The translations under genes and the position numbers were made by a program. Positions 13,981-24,395 of a stretch of 64,000 nt of DNA are shown in pieces. Numbering within the stretch: the stretch's first letter is position 1; each line of letters starts with the position of its first letter. The notes below the pieces were generated by a model. That model made no database searches. It had not been told where the DNA came from and saw nothing but the letters and a program-made list of their open reading frames with translations. Origin of the DNA: Cunninghamia lanceolata (taxonomy: Eukaryota > Streptophyta > Pinopsida > Cupressales > Cupressaceae); assembly GCA_027924645.1 (NCBI GenBank), contig BSBN01000495.1, forward strand, positions 372,001 through 436,000, read 5' to 3'.

Positions 13981-13993
13981 TGGTGAACCCATG
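13981..13993 (+). other. Probable primer-binding site
   Basis: TGGTGAACCCATG sits three bases inside the 5' LTR, at the usual position. I cannot name the tRNA with confidence. Confidence 0.6.
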
Positions 13994-15002
13994 TTTTTGC
14001 TAAACTTGCATTTTGATGACTATTGTAAATTAGATTTACATTCATTCATATCATATTCATCATCCTAGATTCAAAATCTTGCATAAAAATTGAAATTTTT
14101 GAAAAAATAAGCATTTTTAGAATGCATTAAGACATAGTTTTCTCTATTTTTCTTGCATATCATTCAAAACATTTAATTTTCTGATATTTGTATTAGATCT
14201 AATATAAATTACATCATTTCATCTTTTCATGATCATTTAGCTTGCATTTGCATCTCTCATTTGCTAGGGGTTTGCTTGAAATTTTGCATTTTTCATATAA
14301 CCTAGTAATTTCAAAATCTATGGTTTGTAATTAAAATATTGTTTCAGATTTTATTACTCATTTTAACACTCTTTCAAATATTATTTTTAACTGTAGTGTT
14401 TCATCATTGTGTGTTATTGCATTTAGAATTTAAATTTGGATTTACACATTGTGTATTTCAACAAAAACAAGCATATTCATTCATTTTGACTTTGCATTGA
14501 GCATTATAGCATGTTGGAATCATTTTTAAATCTGATCTAAGTTATTTTACACATTAAATCAGATTATATCTCATTCATCCATCATTGTGCATAATTTTAT
14601 AACATTTTTGTGCATTTATATTGAAAAAAAGTGAAAAAATTGAGCATTTTAGGTGCATAAGCAAGCATAGTTTTGCTTTGTTTCATTGCATTTGTCATAA
14701 ATATCTTTCATTTCAGATCTTTCATTCATTTTAAAGCATACATTAATTATTCATTTGAAAATTTTTGCTTCATTTCATAGTCTTGTGGAAAATTGGCATA
14801 TTTTTAATTACACAGTGTGTATTTCAACATCAAGTGTTTACACACCTTAATCACATTTCTGTGGTCAAACGCTTTAAATCACTTACTTTTCCTTGTTGTG
14901 TAGTACTTTTTCTCTATCCACTTTGTTTTTTGTGGACTCTGTGTGTCTTTTAGTATATATTTCCCTCAAACAAGTGCATTAGTGCGACACAGTCTCACAT
15001 CT

Positions 15003-16026
15003 ATGGCTTCTCATCATAAAAACAACACTATGGTCTTTCCCCGACTTGATAAGAAAAGAAAGACCCTTGAACCTGAAATAAAATTCACACCATGAGACAA
15101 AATAGTGGGAAACATTGAAGGTTCTCTTTACATTACTATTAACAGAATGGAGACTTTGATAAGAGGAGCTCTTGTTGATCCAAATTGCATGACTAACATT
15201 GCTACAGAAGAGTTCCTTTATTCACATAAATTGATACAAGAAACTTATGAGACTATAGACATGATGATAAAAACACCTAATGGAGCTTTCCTCCTAGCCT
15301 TAGGGGAGATTAATTTAATTATCTAGGTGTTTGACAATGATTTAGAACAATCATTTGATATCATCCCTACATCTAACCTCTTCCGTGTAAAATTAGGCCA
15401 CCCACGGATCAAGGCTATGAAAGCTATCCCTTCAACCCTTCACCAATGCTTAAAATTTCCTCACCATGGGTCTATACAAATTGTTCACCATAGTCGATGG
15501 CAACCTATGGTTATGTGAAAGAACATCATCCTTGACTACTTTTGGCTTGAACCTACTGAAGAACCTGGACCACGAACAAATCAAACTTTCTTTGGATATC
15601 GACGTTACAAAGCACAATTACTATCAAAATTGGTTGGACCCCTATTCAACAAACTACAAATAAAGAACAACCTATACTACAAGAGCCTCCTAGACCAAAA
15701 GGTAAGGGGATATTCACTAAGGTTCCTCCTCCGTCATCCTTACAGGGATTGGGAGATACTCGTAGAAAACAAAGCAATGCACCACCTTGTGTTAATCACA
15801 TATCTACCTTCTCTTCTGAGAAACTGATGGAAAAACATGAGAGTCCTTTTGAAAACATTACTAATAAACAATGAAGAAACAAACAAGAAAGAGAAAGAAG
15901 GAGGAGAAGACAAGCCTTGGCTCGAAATAATACACCACTACAACAAGAGAAAATTTCACTATCTAACATTGAATCAAACAAAAAAGAGATTAAGGCTGAA
16001 GAAGTAAAGGATGATAATTTTAGTTA
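15003..16026 (+). pseudogene. Decayed gag/protease-like frame of a gypsy element
   Basis: An in-frame ATG at 15003 (MASHHKNNTMVFPRL) opens a frame broken by stops at 15093 (TGA), 15324 (TAG) and 15516 (TGA). Across the second stop the frame reads through FDIIPTSNLFRVKLGHP and AIPSTLHQCLKFPHHG. The latter resembles the conserved segment just after the retropepsin fold in plant gypsy polyproteins (LGRPW...PSTLHQ). After a frame change the sequence still looks coding (KNIILDYFWLEPTEEP from about 15519, then a Lys/Glu-rich tail to about 16026). A classic Asp-Thr/Ser-Gly triad is not evident. No RT follows. I infer a degenerate structural/protease region; exact domain limits are uncertain. Confidence 0.65.
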
Positions 16027-17105
16027 GGGAATTGTACCTTATGTCCCCCTTTCATTGTGCATTCAAGATTGGGAGGAAGATGACTTGCTCGACAACAACT
16101 GCTATTCCAGTTGTATACACAGGTAAGTATTTCTAACCCTATTGGTCAGCTTTGTCGTAGCATACCTATGCTCGTTTACATGACCTTCTCTTATGTGTTG
16201 TGTTACCTCGTGATGTGTTATGTGTTATTTAGGCCTCCTTGGATGACCCTTGATACTCTTATAAAGTCAAGGATACCGAGAGACCGCCTTTGTTGTGACA
16301 ATTCTTCTATTTGTTTCATCATTCTTCTATCTTGCCTCTCCTCTATTTTATTGTTGTGTGTCATGCCTTAGGGGCAGAGCATTATGGAAGGTGTTTTGGG
16401 GGCATCCTCCTACATGGTGTTCCTAAGGCACTTGTTCTCCTCTCTCATTTTTATTTTTTACCTTCTTTAGTGATTCTACATAGTTGGCAGATGACAAAAA
16501 CAAACAAATACTAATACAGACTGTGCATCCCTTCAGTGAGAAAGAAAAAATGGACCTAGTCCATACATGAAGATGGGGTTGATTTATATATATATGACTC
16601 TTGACTAGTAGAATTACTTCATGTGATGTATCATCTTATGGAATTTCTTGCAACTAACATTTTACAATCCACTCAATATGCTCTTGTACACTTTGATTGG
16701 TATCTCACCTTGTTGCCACACTGGATTCTAAGGTACTTGCAATATAACCCAACGGTTATACTTAGTTCCAAACCTGTGAATATAGCCTTGGTCCTTGATG
16801 TGATTGTTTTCATGCATATCTTTCATGATGTTATTTGATTATTATCTTAGAGTAAGATGTTCTAACCTTATCTCTTGATGTTTATCTTAGCATATCATAT
16901 CAATGTGTTTGTGGGAACATTCGATGATCATAAGCACATGTTGTGCCTTGGGGCATGAGTTTTGTGAAATCTATTGTTTCCTTGCATGTTTTCTCTCCAC
17001 CTTAACGTGCTTGATATAGGTACATGACATCAACCACCTTAAGGTGGGGGCATATATAATGATATGTCTGATGATTTTGATACTAATGAAGCGTGTTTGT
17101 AATTC

Positions 17106-17315
17106 CTCTCTGCGAGGCAGGACACTATATCTCTGGCGTGAGTACACATCTTTATTTATATTGCAATAAAAAAGCACTCTCCACAAGGTGGGATATTGTA
17201 TCTCTTGAGATAGTGCATATCTTTTTATACTAAATCCCTCATCGTGATGCGGGATGGTGTATCTCTTAAGCTAGTGCACATCCTTTTATACAAAGTCCTC
17301 ATTAGGAGGTGGGGT
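17106..17315. repeat. Degenerate tandem repeat, 61-70 bp period
   Basis: Units resembling GAGGTGGGATATTGTATCTC followed by AGTGCACATCTTTTTATA recur near 17107, 17176, 17237 and 17299 with uneven spacing. It is part of the array-rich 3' interior of the element. Confidence 0.7.
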
Positions 17316-17504
17316 TGGATCTTGAGCTATGCTCCCTTAAGCATGCTTTTGGTATTTGTTTTGGCATAATCCCAACCATTAGGTGTGTTTGCAGCATGTT
17401 TGAGATGGTGCGACTTAGCAATAATCTCCTTCCATCACTCGTGTTTTCCATGTTTAAGATGTATAGTATATCTATGGCATGCTATACAGTGCTCATGTAT
17501 TCCA

Positions 17505-17785
17505 TGTGTTTTCCCCCATGTGTGGTTTCAAGGGTGTAGCGATGAGCTCCTCCCACATTCAGGTTTTGTGTGGCATGTTTTCCCTCATGTGTGGTTTCAA
17601 GGGTGTAGCAATGAGCTCCTCCCACACTCAGATTTTGTATGGCGTGTTTTCCCCCATCTGTGGTTTCAAGGGTGTAGCGATGAGCTCCTCCCACACTCAA
17701 GTTTTGTATGGTGTATTTTCCCCCTTGGTGCAGTATCAAGGGTGTAGTGATGAGCTCCTCCTACATTTTGGGGTTTTGTGTTGCA
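17505..17785. repeat. 69-bp tandem repeat, four copies
   Basis: The anchor AGGGTGTAGC(G/A)ATGAGCTCC occurs at 17531, 17600, 17669 and 17739, giving periods of 69, 69 and 70 bp. Because 69 is divisible by three, overlapping frames on both strands show a 23-residue period (for example MSSSH repeated). I treat these frames as by-products of the repeat, not genes. Confidence 0.92.
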
Positions 17786-17838
17786 GTTTTATTTCATATA
17801 TGAAAATGTTATGAAAATACTATATCGATGTATTCATC

Positions 17839-17950
17839 GTGTTTTGCATGACTTCTCTCATGTCTTCTCAATGTTTTGCATGCATTTTATTGTCTTCTCC
17901 ATGTTTTGCATGCATGTTATTGTAATCTCTATGTTTTGCATGTTTGCGAT
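17839..17950. repeat. 30-bp tandem repeat
   Basis: ATGTTTTGCA recurs at 17871, 17901 and 17931, exactly 30 bp apart, with a weaker copy (GTGTTTTGCATG) about 31 bp upstream. Confidence 0.88.
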
Positions 17951-18086
17951 GTTTTTTCTAGTGCTTACTTGAGATTGGGGGCTAGAAATAGTTTCTCAAT
18001 CTTTGTGTATGCCTCAGCTTCAAGTGTCTAATGTGTTTTCGACCGTACTTTAATGCATGTATGGGTCATATGATCATACATACATT

Positions 18087-18100
18087 AAAGTGGGGGCTAA
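18087..18100 (+). other. Polypurine tract
   Basis: AAAGTGGGGGCTAA lies directly before the 3' LTR, where plus-strand priming is expected. Confidence 0.7.
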
Positions 18101-18101
18101 A

Positions 18102-19358
18102 TGTTATGTTGTAAAATGTCCCCCTAGGACTTTTACCTCCTAAGTGTAGCTCCTAGGTCCCCTTAGATTAATCATGCATGTGTAAAACCTGTCCCGAAGC
18201 AAAATCCCTTCAAACCCATAACAAATGGGGCTTGAGGGGCCATATCAAAGCTTAATAAAGACCAAAAATAGGCCCCTAGACTTGGGCACTCATGCCCTAG
18301 TCTAGACCTACTTTACCAGGACCCAAATTTAAATTGTTGGTAAAGTGACTGTTATAAGGTTTCCCTTTGTTAGCCTTTTCAATTTGAATTACAAATGTTA
18401 GCGGGAATGCATATATAAACATGTTTAGGACTTAATTTTAAACATAGATGGATAATGCAAACTTGTGATCTTGTGCTAAGGATATTCAATACTTTCATTG
18501 TGTTGCAGAGCAGTATTGTTTTGTGTTTGTACTTGTTTGTTGCATATTTGTCTTCATCAATCCATCTCCTCATGGCGTGAAAGATCTTCATCTCCTCGTG
18601 AGAGCTTCACCTTCAAGGTGACATCTACTTTGTGTTTCAATCAATCTATCTTATCATTTTCTTTTTCCTTTGTCCACCAAGGACACACACTCTATCTAAC
18701 AATGGTGTTGGAAGGCTTGAATGCCATTCTGGGGCTTGACTGAGGCAAGCTCCTAAACACCACAACCCCCAACCCCTCTCTTGTGATTGTAGGTTATAGG
18801 TATAGGATATTACAGAGAGGAGTTTCAGGAGGTTAGTACAGAAGATAAAGATTCAGGATCTGAAGAAAAGAGAAGAAACTATCCCTAATTAGACACAGGT
18901 ACCTACCCCAGTGTCCTCCAATTTTGCATCATCAGGAATCTTGGAGTAGGTTACATTCTAAAGTAGATTTTGGTTCCAAGCCCTTAGAAAAAGTGCCATA
19001 TCCAACATAGGCATCTGACCCAGTGTCCCTAAATTTTTTGCTTTCCAGAATCTAAATCCTAGTATGTTTCTAATCTACATTTAGTGCCTTCCTGTGTGAG
19101 CATTTGTCATGTTTCATGTCCTTTTGTTTATGATTTCATATAATTAGGGTTTAAGGCATAATCAAATTAGGGTTTGACTAAACTAGCAATCTATTCTATC
19201 TTTCCTATCATCTCATAGTGACACCAAACCTATAGCTAAGTCCTCTTGCAAGAGAAGTGACTAAACTTGGTTTACGTCCTTGAATGAATGTGTGAAAGAA
19301 GGGTTTGATTAAATCTAATTAACATACATTTTATCATCCCCATTTTTCATACATTACA
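18102..19358 (+). repeat. 3' LTR of the 12.7-19.4 kb element
   Basis: It is 1,257 bp and pairs with 12731-13977. It starts TGTTATGTTGTAAAATG directly after the purine tract and ends CATACATTACA. Confidence 0.9.
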
Positions 19359-20660
19359 AGTGCATAAATAGTAGGAGCCTTGTTAAAGGCTATTGCATAT
19401 GTAAACATTGAGTTGTGAGAAGAATTGAGAAGAAGGGAGTCAAGAAGGTCTTCAAAAAGGTATATGCTCTAGCTAGATATTAGAGTGGATAAGATATGAT
19501 GAGTATGTATAGGTAGAAGCCTAGTGATATTACCCTACAAATAGATTTCCTATGTATGTACATTGTGTTTGTGTTCTTGTCAATTGTGTTTAGCATTGCA
19601 TATGTGTATGCTTGCTAATTGTTCTGAGCACCATGTGTGCATAGAAGGGGAAAAGTCTTTATGATAGCCATACATTTTGTGAGTCTCACGATGTGAGTCT
19701 AAGTTGTGATTCTTGTGTACAAATGTAGTCTAGTCTCACACTAAATGCATGTGAGTTGGTGAAAAGAATGAATATTTGAATTTGAGAAATTGATGAGTTG
19801 TGTAAGACATCCCTATGGAGAGAAAATCTTTATAGTCATCTATGATTAATCTAGATGATGGTTATCCTAGTAGAGTTGGGATATTTACTATAAGGGTGAA
19901 TAACTAGATAGTGTTAGCTTGAATATAAGGTGTTCCCAAGATGATGGCTATCATCATGAATAACTAGACAATGTTTCCTTACCATAGTGAGGTGTTGCCT
20001 TGTCATCAAGGTGCTTCTATTTCACTAGGCTTTGGCTAATATAGTGGTAATAGCCCTCCCAAACTATGTTTTGATTGTATTTCTAAAACAAATACTAATA
20101 CTTGTCCTTGTATCTATGTAAAGGTATTCTTGTTCATGTGTGAATTGTGAGTTATATGTATCTATATGTCCTCATGCTTATGCACATGTGAGCTAGTGAA
20201 TCTAGTGAGTTGTAAATTGTATGCATTTGTATGTGTGTACACTTGTGTGTGAGAGTTGGATATGCTAGTGAGTTTGAGGCCTAGATTGGTTGATTAGAGG
20301 AATTCCACATTTATTAGATGCACTAGATAGTAAGGGCAATTCTCAATCCTGGGTTAACCAAGAATTTAGTAATATTAAGAAGGTTGTAGAGATTGTTACA
20401 TGATGTGAACCTCATCATCACCCCCATGAAATAGGTACCCCACTATGAGGGTGGTTGAGTGGAAATGTAGGTTTGAGATTTGGGTTAGTATTTGAGAAAA
20501 GTCCTCTACACTCTAGTAAATATGAGTAATACCTATTCTTGCAATCTAGGAGTTGTATTTAATACTACTTGTGATATACATGGATGATTGTATCTATAAA
20601 TTCATGATGGTGAGTATGATTATGTATGATTACCTAATATTACTCATTATGGTTTAGTTT
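19359..20660. other. Intergenic gap with one dispersed repeat
   Basis: It lies between two LTR elements and has no coding signal. Its middle (about 19768-20090) is repeated at the right edge of the window. The rest is unrecognised. Confidence 0.55.
19768..20090 (+). repeat. Dispersed repeat, copy 1
   Basis: It shares long matches with about 63740-64000 in the same orientation, including GGTGTTCCCAAGATGATGGC and TAATAGCCCTCCCAAACTAT. Copy 1 has about 80 extra bases near 19810-19890. Because copy 2 runs off the window, its nature (LTR, LARD interior or other) is unresolved. Confidence 0.8.
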
Positions 20661-21480
20661 TACAGACACTGAAAATTGTCTAGGTCTTGTTTACACATGA
20701 CCTTGTATGTCTTTGCCCTAGGTCCTAGTTACACAACACCTTATCGACATGAACTTGTATATGTTCCCCTAGGTCCTAGTTCATCTTAATCACATTGGTC
20801 CAACTTAATCACCTTCTTGATTAATTAAATAAACCCACTTTATTTAATTAATCCCGCTTGATCACATTCCCAATTAATTAAATAAATCCCATTTATTTAA
20901 TTAATTACACCTAGTCACATGTCTCACATAATTCAAATTAAAAATTTGAATAAACCCCTCACCTCTCATCACATTGTGACACATGTCGCATGTCTCCATC
21001 TTCCACTTAATATACCCCCTTTACATATCAAAATAATTCAAATATAATATTTGAATTAGATTCCTTTCATTCTCCTTTTCACACTTGTCACATGACTACG
21101 CTTTCTTGATGTGCAAGGAAACCTAATCAATCCTAGCCATCCATATCATCTAAACCCTAATTGATCTTGTCTATCCATTCAAACTAGGTCTTTCCTATAA
21201 AGCTAGCCTCATCTAAGCCATTTGGGGGGATGCAATCTAATTTCATACTGTTATGCTGCCAAAATATTGAGCAACCAACATTCAACCATATCCATCAATC
21301 TCTCTCTTGCATCCATTTCTATCTCCATCTTGCATCTTTCATCATATTGTATCCATCATCCTACAGGGATCAATCAAGTTGTCACCTTGCGCATATCATT
21401 CGAGGTGTATTGAAGGTTTGGGTTTGGGTAATGCATGTGTTTGTTTCATCATTTCAGCTAATCCAAATTTTTAGTATATA
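20661..21480 (+). repeat. 5' LTR with clustered hairpins
   Basis: It is 820 bp. It matches 33012-33887 over its length, except that the 3' copy carries roughly 55 extra bases made by duplication around TAGGTCCTAGTTCATC. The first half contains four near-perfect inverted repeats (listed separately). Confidence 0.9.
20819..21057. repeat. Four short palindromes in the 5' LTR
   Basis: Arms are 15 bp at 20819-20853 (GATTAATTAAATAAA), 16 bp with a 3-bp loop at 20872-20906, 8 bp at 20932-20950 (TTCAAATT) and 11 bp with a 1-bp loop at 21035-21057 (AATTCAAATAT). All arms are perfect in this copy. The 3' LTR keeps all four positions but with mismatches. Confidence 0.9.
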
Positions 21481-24302
21481 TTTTGGCACACTCGCGGTTG
21501 TAACCCTCGTTTTTTCAAGTTTTGTTGTCAAAATTTTGCTTTTCCTAACCCTAGTTTTGTCAAGTTTTACAAAATTTGGGAGTAAGTTGTTACAGGTTGT
21601 GTCCTGGGAAAAAAACCAACTGCACCATTGAGATCAGGAGGTCATTTTCATAAATTTTGACTATAAATTTGCCTATATTGCATGACTGAAATTTCTTGAA
21701 ATTTTTTGAAATTTTTTTAGGGTCATAGGTCTGTACAGTATAGATCCACATGGATCTATATCGTATGGATTAGTATGGATCCACACCATATGGATCTATA
21801 CTGTATGGATCCCACAACCCTTGGTGTACTAATCTCTGGTTCTATTGAAGTTTTCATGTTTTGCAGGTTTATGGTTAAAGTTTTATTGCAAGGCCCGATC
21901 GAAATCATGGAAACCCTAATTATTGTTTACAAAACCCTAATCCCTATAGTTGAAAGCCTTAACTGTCTATAAACTATTCTCTAGCCTTGCCTAAAATCCT
22001 ATTGTCACCTATCATAAATCCCTATCCTCGCTCTCACACAACTCCTAGTCATCGCTTTTAACCAGTCCTCTGCTCACCAGAAACCCTAAACCATCGTCGT
22101 ACCTCATCTCAACTAGTTGCCTCCCTTGTAAATCCCATCGACACTTTCCTGCTACCTCCATTATGATCTCCTACCATCATTTAACTCCTCATCACCACAA
22201 AGAAGCCCTGTTGACACCTGGTTGACTCCTCACATCTACCTCATTGGTTGCTTACTCTCCTCGGCACCACTCTACCTAATCTCTGCCTCCCCCGCAGTCC
22301 ATTCCCCCATCGCTTCACCATCTCATTGCCTCTATGACTTCCTATTTATCACCCCATCACCTCCACATTAATCTTGTGTTGCCTCAACTATTCTTTTGAC
22401 TGGCTCTATGTTTGCATTGTATCTGTGTCTTTGGTAGATTTGTGTCTATGTTGGGTTTGTTGGTTGGCTTCAAAGCACTTAGACTTGGCTCTTCTCTTCA
22501 CCATTGTGTAAAGACATGGTTGCCACTTAGTCCCTTCCCTGCCTATCTACATAAAAGCCCTAATGGTCATACAACTAGGTGGTCAAACACATGGTCAAAT
22601 GGTTTTCATTTAAACACACGGTCATCTCTAACCAAGCACACGGGAGGTGAAGGGGGGGCTAAAACACTATTGATCCCCTTTTTTCTTTTTTTATTTCCTT
22701 TTATATTTTTTTAGGTGGCACTCCGACCACAGTCATATGAATGACTGTTGCCTATGCCTAGATGTCAACCACTAACCTTAACTACTAGCTGAGATAGTGA
22801 CATGTGACCAGGTACTAGATTAACTGCCAGTAGTTAACATCAAACTGTTAGACATGCCTAGTGTTTTCTAGAGGCCCTAATAGGGCATTTTTTTTCTTTT
22901 GGTCGTATGGAGGAAAAATTTTGTAAACAAGGACTCATTGGAAAGAGGATTTAGAGGGATACACAATGGTGAAGAAATTTTTAGGTGATTTTATCGTTTT
23001 ACCCACTTTTTTCGTAATTAAAGTCAAACTTGCATGAAAACTTCAAAAACACATAACTTTTGCATTTTTTTATCAGAGTTTCACCATTTTTTTAAAAAGT
23101 GCATAGAATTTCATATAGAATCTATTCATATAAATTATTTTTCTTTATCAGCTCATTTTCATCATATTTTATCAGATTCTCCATTTTCACATAATCATTC
23201 TTCTTTGCAAGTTTACTTGTTTCTTTTTTGATTTGGTGACTTGTAGGTACATCTAAGGAGCTATAGAAACATTGACATCAACATATATAGCAACTCGGAT
23301 AGTCAAATAATTAGGTACACTCATTGTAATCTTTTATCTCTTAATCTTGTTTGATCACACATTTGGACTTTGGGCTTAAAACGAACAACTTGCTTGCATT
23401 CACACATCAAATTGGGCTAAAACAAACTATTGTCTTCAATCACATTTGAACTTGGGATCTAAAAAGAACTAGTGCTTGAACTGTTTGATCACACATTTCA
23501 TTTTCTAAGGGTTAATCTACAAGTGCGAGTGTGAATCAAGTGTGCATGTGTATGCTCTCTCCTCACACTGCAAGGTGATCTTGGAGATCAAAAACACCTC
23601 AGTTGGTTCACTTTTGTTTACCCTATCTAGGAGGCCTTCTTGGAGACACACCACTCCAAGGGACGACCTCAATTGAGGCTGAATCGAAAGACACCCTTAT
23701 TGGGAGTTGGAATCTTGTCACTCTTGGCAAAGCCCCAAATAACTTTATACCTTTGGGAAGTGAAGGTGAAGGGTGGGTTACCCCTTTCTCCCGGCTGTGT
23801 GGTAGGATTTTGCTTTCAAATTCCTAGTCAACCTCATGTAAACATAGCCCAAAACCTAATTGGCCATACCCTATTTCAAACTAGACATTAGTCTTGTTGT
23901 TATGTCTTCAAGTGTGTGCTTAATCATAACATTTAAACTTTGAAATGTAAATTCATCATCTTGTTTGGTGTGTGTGTTCATACATTTTCTTGTGAAATCT
24001 TGTGTTTGATATTGACCTAAAGAAAGCTTCCAATAAACAATTGCCACATCATCATCTTTAACCAACTTGTCATAACACATATCTTAGACCACCTCGTACA
24101 CATCATCCAATCCTAATCACCCAATTCAACAATTCATTTTAACTCACCTTCATCCTAAACAAAACCCTAATCTTATCCAAGTCATCATTACACATCATCA
24201 TCAACCTTATTCTAATCAAACCCCCTTCATTCTAATCATCATCCTAAGCACACCTAATTCATTTTAACCCAATCCTAATCATATCCTCCTCATTCTACAT
24301 CA
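21481..24302 (+). other. Leader region of the 20.7-33.9 kb element
   Basis: This long untranslated stretch lies between the 5' LTR and the gag frame. It begins with TTTTGGCACACTCGCGG, a possible primer-binding site that I cannot assign to a tRNA. It contains a cluster of TATGGATC palindromes (21739-21812), and its last third includes a moderately GC-rich block at about 23570-23830. Frames here are short and unconvincing. Confidence 0.6.
21739..21812. repeat. Palindrome cluster of TATGGATC words
   Basis: Perfect 10-bp arms TATAGATCCA and TGGATCTATA around a CA centre occupy 21739-21760. The next 50 bases hold four more (T/C)ATGGATC words. I know no element with this exact motif. Confidence 0.8.
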
Positions 24303-24395
24303 GTGAATCAACATCATCCTAATCATCCTAGTCATCACACATCATCCAATCATCAAATCTTCATCCAAATCACTCCACATCTACCACTTGTAAAC

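Larger units (their letters stand above)
12731..19358 (+). mobile_element. Non-autonomous Ty3/gypsy-like retrotransposon
   Basis: Direct repeats 12731-13977 and 18102-19358 have the same orientation, start TGTTATGT and end CATTACA. The interior (4.1 kb) begins with a primer-binding-type word at 13981 and ends with a purine tract at 18087-18100. It holds a decayed gag/protease-like frame near 15.0-16.0 kb and no RT or integrase, then a 1-kb zone of tandem arrays. Flanking 5-mers AGTTT and AGTGC match at only three of five positions, so the target duplication has decayed or the ends have recombined. Gypsy assignment rests on the LGHP...AIPSTLHQCLKFPHHG stretch. Confidence 0.82.

Noticed and set aside
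17505..17785. CRISPR-like regular repeat
   Set aside because: Units are contiguous 69-bp tandem copies without unique spacers, in plant nuclear DNA.
17385..17814. Overlapping frames with 23-residue repeats on both strands
   Set aside because: They follow from a 69-bp tandem repeat whose period is a multiple of three.
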